64,000 bases of DNA, taken from the NCBI GenBank assembly GCA_021464415.1, contig CM038463.1:5456001-5520000 (forward strand), written 5' to 3'. Of the stretch, positions 47,330-60,674 are shown piece after piece; position 1 is the stretch's first letter; every line of letters starts with the position of its first letter. The translations under genes and the position numbers were made by a program. Source of the stretch: Lonicera japonica (taxonomy: Eukaryota > Streptophyta > Magnoliopsida > Dipsacales > Caprifoliaceae). The notes beneath the pieces were generated by a model. It did not search any database. It worked only from the letters and a program-made list of their open reading frames with translations, and had not been told where the DNA came from.

Positions 47330-48276
47330 AAGAAAAAGGCAAAGAAAATTCCGGAGAGAGAAAGAAATTCCAGAGAGAGAAAAGGCGAGAGATCTAACAG
47401 CAATGGGTTGAGACAAAATAGCGAAGCAGCTGGAGGTGTTTGGTCACAGCTGCCGATCGATCTTAAACTACGTTTTTCATTTATTCCGGTGAGTTTTTCT
47501 GATCTTCAACTATCAGTTCAGTTCAATTTCACTACTACTATTACATGAGCAGATATATACTATCGTTTAAACTTGTTTATTTGTTCGTTGACTGTTTGAT
47601 TCGATATTCATGACTTCCTTTTTCGAGCTTTTGATCTGACTTTGATCATAATTGTAATGAGATCAACCCAAAAAAAAAAAAACTGTTGATCATTTGTTAA
47701 TCCGATGGATTTTGGTCTTGAGATGTGATTTAACTTTTGCGAGGGAGATATGAGAGAAATTTTAACTGTCCTACAGACTGTAGTTTTTGGATGATCATGA
47801 AGTTGTTGATTGAAGGAATTTACAACTATGTGATGCTGTGAAACAACGGAATATAGAATATTTTTTCAATCCTATGAATTATGGATCTTATATCTAAAAC
47901 TCTAGTCAAAGGAGTGAAGCTCATTAAAATGTAAATCAACTTTGAATTTTTTATCCTTTTTTATTTTGCAAGGCAAATATACGAGGAATTTTGCTGTCCT
48001 TAGTCTTTGGATGATCATACAATTGTTGACTGAAAGAGCTTTTACGAACTATGAACACTCTGGAGCAACTGAATTCTTATTCTTAAGGAGCTTCGGTTGA
48101 ATATCTGATCATTTTAGTTTTGTTTTTGTTGTGCCTTTGATCAGGTGATTTGTAAGCTTTTCAGAAGGTAGCAGTTATTCCTTGTTCGAGATTTGAGCCA
48201 GTGATTCTGGCTTGGTCGTATCATAGTTAAGCATTTGTTTTGTTGGTACTGGTAGTCTGTTGGATCAATTGGGACC
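47330..48276 (+). other. Probable 5' leader and leader intron of the NET1-type gene
   Basis: A GA-rich stretch at 47335-47400 (GAGAGAGAAAGAAATTCC twice) looks like a plant 5' untranslated exon. A donor CCG|GTGAGT at 47489 and an acceptor TTTGATCAG at about 48146 could bound a leader intron of about 650 bases before the ATG. Inferred from splice-site words only. Confidence 0.4.
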
Positions 48277-51200
48277 ATGGCCACCATGTCGCAAGCCGAA
48301 TCTAGACGTATGTACTCTTGGTGGTGGGACAGCCACATAAGTCCCAAAAATTCAAAATGGCTTCAGGAGAATCTTACAGGTATTGTTTTCTCTAGATTTG
48401 GCTTTCTTCTTAAGTCTCGCTTGGAAAAATTGAAGTGTGAACGTCTTGGACTGCTTCTAATTTTTATTTTTGTACTTGTTTTGTTCTTCTCTAAATTGTA
48501 GTGCCTCCACTGTTAACTTAAATCTGATTGATCTGCTTCATACTTGCTTTCAAATGGATTTGATTAAATTTTTTGCCAGGGTTTATGGGAGTAAATTGAA
48601 TTCTAAGAAAATTCAGCTTTCAGATCTGATGAATCCATCATCTATGCATATTTGTTTGGTGAATTTAACGGACAAACTCTCATGTTAAATGTTAATTGTG
48701 GATTGCTACCAAGGTCTATAAACAAACGTGAATTCAATATTTCTCCCGATTTGGTTTCAGTTTGCTCTTCGGTTGATTATAGTTATTAATGGGCGTGTTT
48801 ACTCACAATTTTCTTGTCTACTTCAACAGATATTGATGTCAAGGTCAAAGCAATGATCAAGCTCATTGAAGAAGACGCTGATTCCTTTGCAAGGAGGGCA
48901 GAGATGTACTATAAGAAACGCCCAGAGCTTATGAAATTGGTTGAAGAGTTCTACCGAGCATATCGGGCATTGGCTGAAAGATATGATCATGCAACTGGGG
49001 CTCTTCGCCAGGCCCAGCGGACTATGCAAGAAGCTTTCCCGAATCAAATCCCCTTCTCACTGGCAGATGATTCACCTGCAAGTTCTGCTTCTGAGGCCGA
49101 TCCACATACACCTGAGATGACAAATCCCGCACGCCCATTGTTGGACCCTGACAATTTGCAGAAGGATGCTTTAGGACTCTCTTCATCTAATTTCCATGCT
49201 GCCAAGAGGAATGGGGCTTTTACAGATGAGCCTGATTCTGTAATGAGTAGAAAGGGCTTGAAACAGCTTAACGATTTGTTTGGGTTCGGTGAACAAGCAA
49301 AATTTGCAGAAGGGAAGGTGAGAAAAGGCCTCAACTTTAACGAGGCAGAGGAGAAGCAAAGCAATGAGCAGTTGGCTAAATTTGAGAAGGAAGTATTGAT
49401 CTTAAAGGAAGCCCTTGCAAAATTAGAAGCAGAGAAGGAAGATGTCCTAGCTCAGTACAAACAAAGGTTTGAGGAAGTGTCAAAGCTAGAATCAGAAGTC
49501 TCTCGTGCCCAAGAAGATTCCAGGGAACTTAGCAAACAAGCAAGCGAAGCTCAAGCCGAAGCCAAAACCTTGAAGGAAGCACTCTCCAGATTAGAAGCCG
49601 AAAAGGAGGCTAGCATTTTGCAATACCAACAGTGTTTGGATAAGATATCTAATATGGAGAACATTCTGTCTCGCGCCCAAGGGGATGCTGGGGAACTTAA
49701 TGAGCGAGCTAGTAAAGCTGAAAGTGAAGCTCAATCTTTGAAGCAAGATCTTGCTCAAGTAGAAGCTGAAAAAGATGCTGCCCTTGATCAGTACAAAAAA
49801 TCGTTGGAGATGATATCAGGCCTGGAGGAAAAATTACTGCTTGCTGAAGAGGGTGCTAGCAAGTCAAGTGAACGTGCTGAAAGAGCAGAAATTAAGGTTG
49901 AAACTCTGAATCAAGCTATTGCTAAATTGACTGCAGAGAAGGAAGCTGCAGCTTTCCAGTACCAGCAGTGCTTGGAGACCATTTCTAGTCTTGAGCTTAA
50001 AGTTTCTTTGGCACAAGAGGAGGTCAAAAGGCTTAATGCTGAGATAGATAGTGGAGTTGCAAAGTTAAAAGGCGCTGAAGAACGATGTCTTATGATAGAA
50101 ATATCGAATCAGTCTCTTCACTCTGAGTTGGAATCTTTGGTTCTGAAGATGGGCACTCAAAGTCAAGAACTAACAGAGAAGCAGGAGGAGTTGGGAAGAC
50201 TCTGGAAAGGCATACAAGAAGAGCGCTTGCGTTATATGGAGGCGGAAACCGCTTTCCAAACATTGCAGCATCTGCACTCCCAAGCTCAGGACGAACTGAG
50301 ATCTATGGCTACAGAGCTACAGAACAAGGCTCAAACTTTAAGTGACATGGAAACTTGCAACCAAAATTTGCAGGGTGAAATCCTGAAGCTCAAGGAGGAG
50401 AACAATAACATCAATGAGCTCAATGTATCTTCAGCGGTGTCAATGGCAAATATGCAAAGTGAGATTGTTAGCTTAAGAGAAACAAATGGGAAACTTGAGG
50501 GGGAGGTTGAGCTCCGAGTGGACCAAAGAAACGCTCTTCAGCAAGAAATATATTGTCTGAAAGAGGAACTGAATGACTTGAACAAGAAGCACCAGGCTAT
50601 CACGGAGCAGGTGGACACAGTAGGCATGAACCCTGAGTCTTTTGGATCATCGGTGAAGGAGTTGCAGGAGGAGAACTCAACTCTAAAAGAAAATTTCCAG
50701 AGTGAAAGAAGCGAGAAAGTAGCTCTTATGGAGAAGTTGGAAATCATGGAACAGCTTCTTGAGAAAAATGCCTTTTTGGAGAATTCCCTTTCAGATTTGG
50801 GTGCTGAACTAGAAGGCACTAGAGCGAAGATAAAAGCATTGGAAGTATCTTGTCAATCTTTTGTTGAGGAAAAATCTACTCTTCTTGATGAGAAAACAGC
50901 TCTAAGAACTCAATTACTGGTAAATACTGAGGATTTGAAGAAACTCTCGGAGAAGAACACTGTTCTGGAGAATTCCCTTTCTGATGCACATGATGAACTT
51001 GAAGTTCTAAAGCTAAAATCTAAGAGCTTAGAAGATTCTAACCTATTGCTTGTTAATGCAAAGGCTGATCTTTTAAGCGAAAAAGATACTTTAGCTTCTC
51101 AGATAGAAATTATGCGGGAAAGATTTGAAGATTTGGAGAAAAGATTTACAGAATTGGAAGAGCGGTACTCAGCTCTGGAGAAAGACAAGGAGTCCGCACT

Positions 51201-54200
51201 TTGTGAAGCAGGAGAGCTAAAGGTTTCCTTGGATGTACAAAAGCAAGACCATGTCAATTTTGCACAAATGAGCTGGACACAACTGGCTGCATTGGAAACC
51301 CAAATGCATCACTTGCAAGAAGAAGGTCGGCAAAGAAGTACTGCACTAGAAGAAGAGCTTGATAAAGCTTTGAATTCTCAAATAGAAATTTTTGTTTTGC
51401 AGAGATGCGTGCAGGATCTGCAAGCAAACAATTTATCTCTGTCAGTTGAGTGTCGGAATCTTTTGGAAGCATCCAAATTGTCAGAAAAACTGATTTCTGA
51501 ATTAGAGAAGGAGAATTTTGAACAACAGTTTGAGGTGAAATCTTTGTCTGACCAAAACAATATGTTGAGGACCGGGATTTATCAGTTGATGAACGCTCTC
51601 GGTATTTTACAAGACCATGGTTTCGAAGATAATAAGGAGCAAGACCAAAAATTTCTGGACCATATACTTAGCAAAGCTGAAGATACAAAAAGTTCTCTCT
51701 GTGAAGCCCGGGACGAAAATATGCAGCTGGCTGTTGAGATGTCGGTTCTTCTCACACTGCTTGAGCAACTGAGATCAGAAGGGGAAAATCTAGAGGTGGA
51801 AAAAAATGTTATTGAGCAGCAGTTAAGTATCAGGACTGAGCAGTTCTCAGTGGTACAAGTTGAGGCCAGCAAACTTTTTGAAATCACTGAAGAATTGAGA
51901 TTGAAAGTGAGAGAGGGAGATAAAAAAGAGGAAGTTCTAGCAACTCAGATAGAGAATCTTCGTGGGAATTTGTTGGATATGGAGGGTGCTTTTGAGAAAT
52001 TACAGGAGGAGAAATCAGAAGTGGTTGCACAAAAAGAGTCTTTGACGAGGGAATTCTTAGAGTTGAAGGAAAGGAACCAAATTGTAGAAGAGGAGAACTT
52101 TGCTGTTTTTGGTGAAATGTTATCTTTGGGTAATCTCTCTCTGATTTTTGAGAACTATGTCCACGAGAAATCTCTGGAAGCAAAAGAGCTTGGTGAAGAT
52201 CTAGCTGGACTTCATGGTGTCAATGGTGCCCTCAAGGAGAAATTAGGCATCACGGAGAAGAAGTTGGAAGAGGTAGAGGTGGAAAATCTGCTTGTCAAAG
52301 AGACACTGGTGAAGTCAGAGCATGAGCTGAAAACAGTTCTACTTGTCAGCAATCAGTTGAATTCTGAAATTGTGAATGGAAAGAACCAGTTGAATCAGAA
52401 GGAAGTTGAACTCTCAGAAGCAGAACAGAAACTAAGTGTCACAAACAATGAGAAATCGGAGTTGCATAAGATAGTGGAAGATCTGAAGAGCAAATATGAC
52501 GAGGTTAAATTGATTAGAGAAGATCAAGAGAAGCAGATTCTAAAGCTGTCTGAAGAGAATGATCATCTGAGTAAGGAGAATGGGTGCCTTAGTGAAGGAA
52601 GTCGGAGATTGGAGGTTGCACTGCACCAACTTCGAGAAGAAGATGAAAAGACTAAAAACAGAGAGGAAAAGTTATATTCTGAACTTCAAAATGGAGTGAC
52701 TGAGATTGACATGTGGGAGGCACAAGCTGCAGCATTGTATGGTGAATTGCAGACTTACACTATCAGTCATGCTTTGTTTGAAGACAAGGTAAGGGAGCTC
52801 AGTGAAACAAGCTGGAGCCTTCAAGATGAAAGTAGTTTGAAAGATAAGAATAATGAACTGTTGAAAGAAAGAGTAAGTAGTTTGGAAGGCGAAAATAAAG
52901 GACTTAAAGCTCAGTTAGCTCCATATGGCCCAGCTATCATTTATTTAAGAGACACTATAGCGTCCCTGGAGAATCATGTCGGTTTACATACAAAGCTTCA
53001 ACAATCTAACAATGAAGAAGAGAAGGTAATATTTACTTATCTGAATATATATGCTTGGAGATCATAATTTAAGTTCTGAAATTGAAGTGGTATAATATCT
53101 TAAAGTGATATGGTGGTTGTTATTTGGGGTCGGTGGAAACATTTATGCATGATCTCATCCATCTCGACCCTTTCTTAATTTAAACATAATGTTTATGTGC
53201 GAGTGTGTAGATACGGTTTCCGTTTCTTTTTACCTAACCTATTATCTACCCACATCTCCTACAATTTACATTTATCCGTCCAAGCTCTTTAAACAAATAT
53301 CCGTATGTGCTCAGCAGTATGGCATGTTTGGTAAATTTAATATATTCTCTTCAACTATGTTAGTCTTTTGCTGTCTGTCGATAGGGAATCTAGGTTACTG
53401 TATATATTACTCAAGCCAATGAAGCCTGAAATACAAGTGCTCCGTTCTTCATGGGTTTTACAAAATACATCAACTTTTTATATGTTGCTCGATCTTTTAA
53501 CTGGAATGTTTACATTTATATTTCAAAGCAACTGAAGTGAGACGCTTTTGTAGAAAAATGAGAGAAGGCGCATTTTTAATAGTAGATGTGACATATACTG
53601 TTTCATTTTAAAAGTTCAAATTTTAATGATCCTTTTCTTCTGCTATCATTTGCTTGTTTCCCAGGATGCCAAGTTGGAAAATCATCTGCATGTCAAAAGC
53701 CATCTGAGCGAAGATCAAAATGCCACTGTCCCAGATGCATTCTCAGACGTGCAGGACCTGCAGATTCGGATCAAAGCTATTGAAAAGACAGTGATTGAAA
53801 TGGAGAGACAGCCGAAGCACTCGCATGGAGAAAACGCTAGGTCAACTTCGGAGATTTCAGAAGTGGAAATTGGACTGTTGCCAAAAGACATTATGCTCGA
53901 TCAGATATCTGAATGTTCATCCTTTGGAATAAACAGACGAGAAAATGCTGAAGCAGATAACCGAATGCTCGAGTTATGGGAAAGTGTTGACCGAGGCGGC
54001 AAAGTAAAGAAAGCAGGCACTCCGGTTAAACCCGTCAAAGAGAACAATGACTATCCCATTTCAGATCTGGCGATCGAAAAGGAATTGGGTATCGATAAAT
54101 TAGCCATCTCCAAGAGATATGCCTCATGTAATCAAGAAGGTAACACGAGGAAAGTGTTGGAAAGGCTTAATTCTGATATTCAGAAACTGACAAATCTTCA

Positions 54201-54669
54201 AATTACTATTCAAGATTTGAAGAGGAAAGTTGAGATAACCGAGAAGAGCAAAAAGGGCAAACGTATCGTTGATTGCGATAATCTCAAGGAGCAGCTAGAA
54301 GAATCTGAGGAGGCGGTCCTCAAACTGTTTGATCTCAATGCCAAGTTGACGAAGAATATTGAAGATGGTAAGAAATCTGATGAATTAGAGTTGGAAGAGA
54401 GTGAAAATGTAAGGAGAAGGAGAGTATCGGAACAGGGTAGAAGAATGTCGGAAAAGATCGGACGGTTGCAGTTGGAAGTACAGAGAATACAGTTTATTTT
54501 GGTGAAAATTGATGATGAAAAAGAGAGCAGCAACGGAGGGAGATTCCTGGACGCGAAAAGAAGAGTTCTCCTTCGAGACTATATCTATGGTGGGGGAAGA
54601 AAAGGCAACAACAAGAAAAAGAAAGCGCCGTTTTGTGGATGCATCCAACCTGCAACTAAAGGAGACTGA
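48277..54669 (+). CDS. NETWORKED 1-type actin-binding protein (NAB/KIP1-like)
   Basis: Three exons join in frame: 48277-48379, 48830-53025 and 53665-54669, giving 1767 residues. Residues 13-91 are the NAB domain ([20 protein letters not shown], then [13 protein letters not shown] and [19 protein letters not shown]), which in NET proteins binds filamentous actin and links it to membranes such as plasmodesmata. After a Ser/Pro-rich linker the rest is almost unbroken coiled coil. From residue 226 three exact-length 56-residue repeats ([13 protein letters not shown] type) and a partial fourth occur. The C-terminus, [20 protein letters not shown] to [16 protein letters not shown] and the Cys-containing end, is the conserved NET1 tail. 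The length fits NET1A-D. Start choice: the first ATG of [17 protein letters not shown] matches the family. If the third intron were retained, translation would stop at 53067. Confidence 0.93.
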
Positions 54670-56207
54670 GGTATTAATATTTGCATTTGTATCTGCATAT
54701 CGGGTAGAGAATATATCAATAAGAGTTATTTTTGGTTTATAAATTTCACTATGTATCTTGTGTTATCTAGTTTAGAGAAACTGCTGTACATGTCAGGCAG
54801 GCCAAGCTGTTCTTAGAGAGCTTGTTTCCATTTCCCATGTTAATGATTTGGAATTTTTATTTGCAACAACTTATATTTGTCATTGTAAATCAATGATTTT
54901 GTGTTTTCAAATGGTGTATATTGGTATATTGTTCTCCCGTTGCAGTTTATTTGGCCCCTCTTTTAGTTCGATTTATATGTATAATGCATGTTTAGAATCT
55001 TGGATTATAATTTGCGTGAAGAGCTTGGATGTGCATTCAAGAAGAGCAGTGGGAAGTTACACGTTCAATTCTCCCTACACATCCATCAAATTCACAAAGA
55101 GATCAAATTGACGAAAAATAATGTTGCGGCAGTGATGCTCTAATGCTTAATTACTTTATTTGTTTTACGTAACCCGTTTTTTGAAAAAAAAAAAGACTCA
55201 CGTGAACATGAAAAAGTTAAATAAAAAGGAAACTAATAAAGAGGAGGGAATGTTAAAAAGTAAAAAAAAAGATTGCACAGCGTAATGATGTTAGCATTCT
55301 ATAAAATATATTTTAGCATTTTAAAATTATCTTTAGTGACAAAAAAGTGTTTGAAAAGATTTATATAAAGTACAACAAAAGATGATTTTGGAGTGCTAGT
55401 GTATTTTTGTAAATTTGTTAATATCATTACCCTTTTGTATATATATATGATAACATTCATTTATTACTTGGACTACTTTATTTATCTATTGATATTTTTT
55501 TCAAATTAGATCACTCATATTTTAAATAACTAAACACTTAAGCAAGCACACATGATTTATGTGCACGATCGTTTCTTATGGAGGTGAATATCTAATTTAA
55601 TATGAAAACTGTTCATTGAATGAAAAGATAGTTAAATGATAACATTCTCTCAATAAACATTTATAGTGGTTCCATCTAGTTAGCTTTCGTAATAACTTTT
55701 AATTTTGACTCTTTAAATTTTAAGTAGTTAATCACTTTAAAATTTAAATAGCTTCAAAATGTGCTCCACTGTTAAGTGTCCCTTGCATCTCGCGATTATC
55801 CCTCTCCTGTCCTATCAAAAAGTCATGTGCAACACTTCCCAGAAGTGTCTGACACGTGTCCATATACCAGGAGTGTCAAACACTGCAACGGCACCCCCTA
55901 GAGGAGTGTCCGTGCTTTGAAGGTGCACAAGTATAGATCAAACAGAATAGTTAAACATACAAATGTAGCCCATGTCACAATTCATCCAAACCAACAGTCA
56001 TCAACATAGACAAAAATGGAGCTCAAGTATATTCCTTAAAATTTTCAAATAGCACATTACATGAAACCATATACTAGTACAATGCGCATAAAAAAACACA
56101 CAATTTTAAGCCTCGATGCCCCCATCATACATTACTATGAACCAAACCTACACAAGATCGGATTTAGAATACACAAATTAAAACCAGTTTCAAGAATCGA
56201 AGACTGG
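54670..56207. other. Region between the convergent NET1-type and ALP1-like genes
   Basis: Holds the 3' flanks of both genes and AT-rich sequence. No mobile element with defined ends and no further gene was recognised. Confidence 0.4.
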
Positions 56208-58097
56208 TTAATTTGATGAAACCATTGGATTGCTATTCAGCAAGCATTTAGCTAAATTATCCCTCATACTTATTCCAAGCGGATCAACCTGCTTACAACC
56301 CTGTTCCTTATAACCCGAATCGTGATGTCCTTTCAAGGAAACATCCGGCCGTAAAGTGTCCCCACAGTCGATAATAATATTGTGAAGTAAACAACAAACC
56401 AATATAATACTAGGCAGTTTCCTTTTATCAGGTCTCCACATAACCTTGTTAAGGATTCTCCAACTACCCTTCAGCTTCTTAAACGCCTTAACCGCAAGCA
56501 ACCTTGCAGCCTCATGCTTCTCATTGAAAAGGCCATCACTTTCAGGTGGAGTAATGAGCCACGGGAGTAGAGGGTAACCGACTCCACCCACTATATACTC
56601 TCTAATCTCTGCTCCTTCAGGAAGTTTCTTTGAAATTCCATTCAAACGCTCACTGGCCTCACAAAGTTTGTAAAATCCTGAAAACTTTAACAGCCTTGAA
56701 AGATTCATTCCCCCGGGCCAACCCGTAACAATGTCAAGAAATCTCATCTCGTCATCGACAACACCTTGTAAAAACATACTGTAGTTGTTGACTTGGTCAC
56801 ACCAATCATCTGAAGTTTGAACAGCAGGTAGGGTCATTACAATGTGAGTTGCGTCAATTGCTCCACAACAATTTGGCAAACCAAAGGTGGACTCGAATCT
56901 AGATTTGGTTTGTTCCATTTTGGCAGAGTTGGGCCAGTTGAGGTGGTGCTTGGCACGTTCTTCGAGTGCCTCTATGAACCTCCAAGTTACTTGAGAAACT
57001 GTGGATTGGCCAACTCCAAAGGAAGCACCGACCGAAACTTGGGATTCGCCAGATGCTAATCTTCTCAATGCGATTGCGACTTGTTTTTCGACACTAAGAA
57101 GCCTCCCCTCGATATTGATGAGACCCGAGGGTGGCCTTGAAACTAGATCCTCTCTAACAAGTGAACATATATAATCGAAGGTCTTTTGCGATACTCGAAA
57201 GAAGTACTTGAATCCTTCTGCCTCATCAGAGGGTATTGATGAACCTACAAAATTAGGTTATATTGATTTTCCCTTTGAAATAATTAACTTTAAGGGTGCA
57301 TTTGATAAAATTGTCGGAAAATGATTGAAAACAATATTAAATTTATGAGATGATGGAAAAAGAGATTTTTTTTTTTTTTGGCTTTACATGGAATCCAATT
57401 CTTTGGTTGATAGTTTATCCAATAAAAAAGAGGAAAACATGTATAATGTCTCACATAATTGCGCATCTCCTTTTCCAACTTTTCATAAATTTAGTAGTGT
57501 TTTCAATCATTTTCCATTTTTTAAGACCCTAATTTATTCAAGAAGGATTATCCCTTCAAAATACCCATCAATACTGTAGAATGCCATAATGGGTTGGTCT
57601 CTTGAGTAACAAAACTAAACACACATGCATAGAAGAATGAAACCATGAGCCTTCCGTCTTGAGCTCTATTAACAAATTTATTGATTAGAGGAACCATTAG
57701 TTGTTTCTCAATGTAATTAAATATGGCTTCTGCCAAAACAACATCCTCAAAGCACAATGTACAATAATAACTCAATACATTGTTTAGTTATACAAAAGTG
57801 AATAACAAACAGTAGAGAAAGACCCAAAACAATGAAACCCTTAAAACTGAAACCTTTAAACCCAATAAGATTCATGTATAGTGGAAACAGACAAGTACCC
57901 ATAAATTGATTTCCACGAAATTGAGAAATAGAAGGCAATTGAAAGAAATTGAAACCTGGGTATGGAGAATTCTTTTCCCAAAAACAATCCCACCAGTCAG
58001 AATCAACTGCTTTACTCTCTACAGGAACTACGTTTGCAGTTTTGCTTTTCTTCAGCTTCTTTGAATTTGAATCCTTCTTCCTTTTCTTTGGAGGCAT
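56208..58097 (-). CDS. ALP1-like protein, domesticated PIF/Harbinger nuclease
   Basis: Two exons, 58097-57956 and 57244-56208, join as GAT-type phase (G|GT) to give 392 residues. The N-terminus MPPKKRKKDSNSKKLKKSK is a nuclear localisation signal, followed by DSDWWDCFWEK as in plant ALP1-like proteins. A helix-turn-helix region (VAIALRRLASGESQVSVGAS) precedes the nuclease fold: Asp178 in GAIDATHI, Asp211 in GVVDDEMRF, then DIVTGWPGG. The third acidic residue, expected in an E-R-A-F motif, is Lys300 (VKAFKKLKGSWRIL). Loss of the catalytic Glu with an otherwise intact frame suggests a host gene rather than a transposase. Arabidopsis ALP1 antagonises Polycomb silencing, but whether this member does so is inference. 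Upstream in-frame ATGs exist (58238), but MPPKKRKK fits the family best. Confidence 0.87.
57291..57531. mobile_element. Small inverted-repeat MITE in the ALP1-like intron
   Basis: The left arm (GTCGGAAAATGATTGAAAAC, then TTAAATTTATGAGATGATGG) mirrors the right arm (TTTCATAAATTTAGTAGTGT, TTTCAATCATTTTCC). The outer ends TAAGGGTGCATTTG and AAGACCCTA are hAT-like. The flanking octamers agree at only five of eight positions, so the superfamily is tentative. Confidence 0.5.
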
Positions 58098-58372
58098 CGA
58101 GCATATGATGAATTTTCCGCTCGATTGTGGACAAAGGCAGAGTGAGAAAATGAAGGAAGAAGATTGTGGACAAAGCGACGAAACACTCTCCCCAAGGAGT
58201 ACTGGGCTGCGTTTGGTGGAGGATAAAAAGCAGTCCACTAAAATGAATTAAGTTATTCGGGTTCAGTTTTACCACTTCCAGTGAAGGCCGGCCCAAATTT
58301 GGGCATTTTTTTTTTGGGTCCTAATATATGGGTGCAGATATAATCAAGTATATGTGTGTATACTTGTTATTA

Positions 58373-58402
58373 CTAGATGCAATCTGTGCAATGTACGGAT
58401 GT
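58373..58402 (-). mobile_element. Decayed Helitron 3' terminus
   Basis: On the minus strand CCGTACATTGCACAGA (a mutated CCGTGC/GCACGG hairpin) is followed by TTGCATCTAG and then T, matching the Helitron CTRR end. The 5' end was not found. It would lie at higher coordinates. Confidence 0.4.
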
Positions 58403-59863
58403 GTTATAAATATTATAATTATTGCATACATAGAACTGCATTTATGCATATTTATACTAGAGGAAGAAAAAGAAATCTTAGTAACAATACATGATTAAGT
58501 GAAAATAGTAGTACAAATGATCGGTTACTAAAAACCTTTGCATGCGCAACTCTTAATTCCTTCAAGCATTATTATTCATTTACTAACCAATAGCTAGTTC
58601 CAAAACAAAAGAAAAAAATGTAGAGTATATGAATATAACATTGCTTATAGTCTCATCAACATCGATAACAAAAAAGTTGGAATAAGATTCTAAAAACAAC
58701 TCAATCAAAGGGAAGGCCAAAAAGTTTGAAGCTTTTAGGGGCAAGGTCAGTGATGGTTCTCAAGCTGAAGTTGTCTATGCTGAAATATTTAACTAATTGC
58801 AGTCAAGCCTAGTTAGTCAAAAGATTGATAGAAATTGACTAAATGGTAAAGATGGGATTTTGAAGTTTAAATAATATACAATGACTTATAGAGTAAAGAT
58901 ATTGTTGTATTGATCTTGAATTTCTCATGTTTTCAAATAGCATTTATAAGTTTGAAAGGAATTTAATTAATTGTCCAGCATCTATATATAGCAATATACA
59001 TGATCCCATATTCATTAGTACTATATACGGGCATAAAAGAATGTAGTAAGTAAAGAAAAATTCAATGCTTACCTGAATTTGATTGAAGCTAATAATTATT
59101 AGAGGTCAAACCCATCACTCTGAGAACCGGCCGAAGGAAGTAGTGACAAAACGAAATTGGTAAGAAGATGAAAAATTGGAGAGAGAATTCGGATTTTGGG
59201 GGGAAGGGGGAGATAATAAATAAATGCCATTCAATAGAAGCAGATTTGCATTTGAGAAAACAATAGCATGATACGGAGAGACTCTGAGAGAATGCATGCA
59301 ATGCAACGTGGTGCATTCTCACAGGAGCATTTTAATAAGATTTAGAAGGTTTCTCAAATTTCTTGATAAAAAATATTTGGTTTCAAAAATTAAAAATTAA
59401 AAAAAAAAAATTCCTCCTCTTAAATCAGTAGTCCTACTCTTATTTTCAACATGCTTCAAAATATTAGTTACATAATTAATTTACTAAATCTTACAATAAA
59501 ATAAAGTTGTATTATTAACTATTTAATAAAATTAGAATTAATTTTCTATTCTTAAAAAATATTCAAATTAAAATGGGACTAATTATCTGAGACCTATCGA
59601 ATAATAATGTTGCGTTTTTGTAGGCCATGTAATGATTTCTTTAACCTTTTGATTGTATTGGTTGGCAATAGTTACAGGCCTTTTCTCCTCCAGCTAAGCA
59701 TAAAACCTTGTGGCCCAAAAGTAGCATATAAGTAGCAATCTATCAAATTGCAAATCTTGGCCCAATTCTCCTTCATTGTTACCACTTTTGGTGGTTCCAT
59801 CTTTATTTATATAATCAAATTAAAGCAGAATCGATTTATTTGGCGTTGAATCCGTATTAGCAT
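58403..59863. other. Intergenic upstream of the ALP1-like gene, no gene recognised
   Basis: May contain the body of the Helitron whose end is at 58373. Bases 59100-59330 are somewhat GC-richer, with overlapping minus-strand frames (for example LRPVLRVMGLTSNN) that match no family known to me. Nothing else is supported. Confidence 0.35.
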
Positions 59864-60242
59864 TAATAGGGATGACTATAAAACCCAACTTGGCAGGTTT
59901 TGGACTCGACTCGATCTGAATGGAGCAAGTTTTTTTTTTTTTTTTTTACACCAGAGTGGGTTTGGTTTTAAAATAAAACCTGACGAAGGTTCGGATTTGC
60001 ACAAAATTAATCCATTTGCCCCACCTGCCCCGAATATAGCATTTTCTTACTTAAATGCCCTTATAATATTGTATAGTTACTACAGGTCGGGAGTGCCTAG
60101 GCGGGGTGGGGCAGGACGGGTATGGGTTTATGAATAAACTATTTGGGACGGGTTCAGGTTTTAAAAAATAAAACCCACACCTGGTTCAGGTTGGCCGGGT
60201 TTATATGCGGGTTGGGTTTGGCCAAACCCATTGCTATCCCTA
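59864..60242. mobile_element. Non-autonomous hAT element with perfect 8-bp target duplication
   Basis: ATTAGCAT occurs at 59856-59863 and 60243-60250. The left end is TAATAGGGATGACTATAAAA and the right end TTGCTATCCCTA, inverted apart from three extra bases at the left tip. The interior has GGTTTGGCC and GGGCGGGT-type words and no transposase. It resembles the element at 19103-19450. Confidence 0.75.
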
Positions 60243-60674
60243 ATTAGCATATCAAGTTAATTACCACTACCTCCGTCTCAAATTAAAGAAGTCATTATTT
60301 TATAGTGAATGTCTTAATCATTTTTATTTTTAAGATATAATTAGTGTATCAACTCTCATAGTTGGAACCAATTTATTTTTTCCTCATAATCTTTGGTATT
60401 GATGTCGAAAAAGAGAGGAAAACCAAATCACTAGCATTCTCAAAAGAAATCCGCATATAAAGCTTTCTTTATATATATATACATATACCTTGAGATATAC
60501 ATGAAATAAAACTACAACCTCTTAAAATTACAACAAATGTTGGAAGATGAAATTAAAAACCTCCCAACTTCAGATTGATTGACTAATATACAACCCACCC
60601 AAGTTGACAGCATAAACTGTTTCTTCCTCTCCTTATATAATTATATTGGTCTTATAAATACCTAATTTATTAAA
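60243..60674. other. 3' flank of the sulfate transporter gene
   Basis: A lone Stowaway-like word, TACCTCCGTCTCAAATTA, occurs at about 60271 without a matching right end. AT-rich sequence follows up to the transporter stop codon. Confidence 0.35.

Noticed and set aside
51254..52183. Minus-strand open frames opposite the NET1-type coding exon
   Set aside because: They are shadows of a long, highly biased coiled-coil exon and show no family motifs or splice logic.
53026..53067. Alternative C-terminus of the NET1-type protein by reading into the intron
   Set aside because: The donor AAG|GTAATA and the conserved NET1 tail in the next exon make splicing far more likely.
60268..60300. Possible second Stowaway element
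   Set aside because: Only one terminus (CTCCGTCTCAAATTA-type) is present; no inverted partner or TA pair was found.
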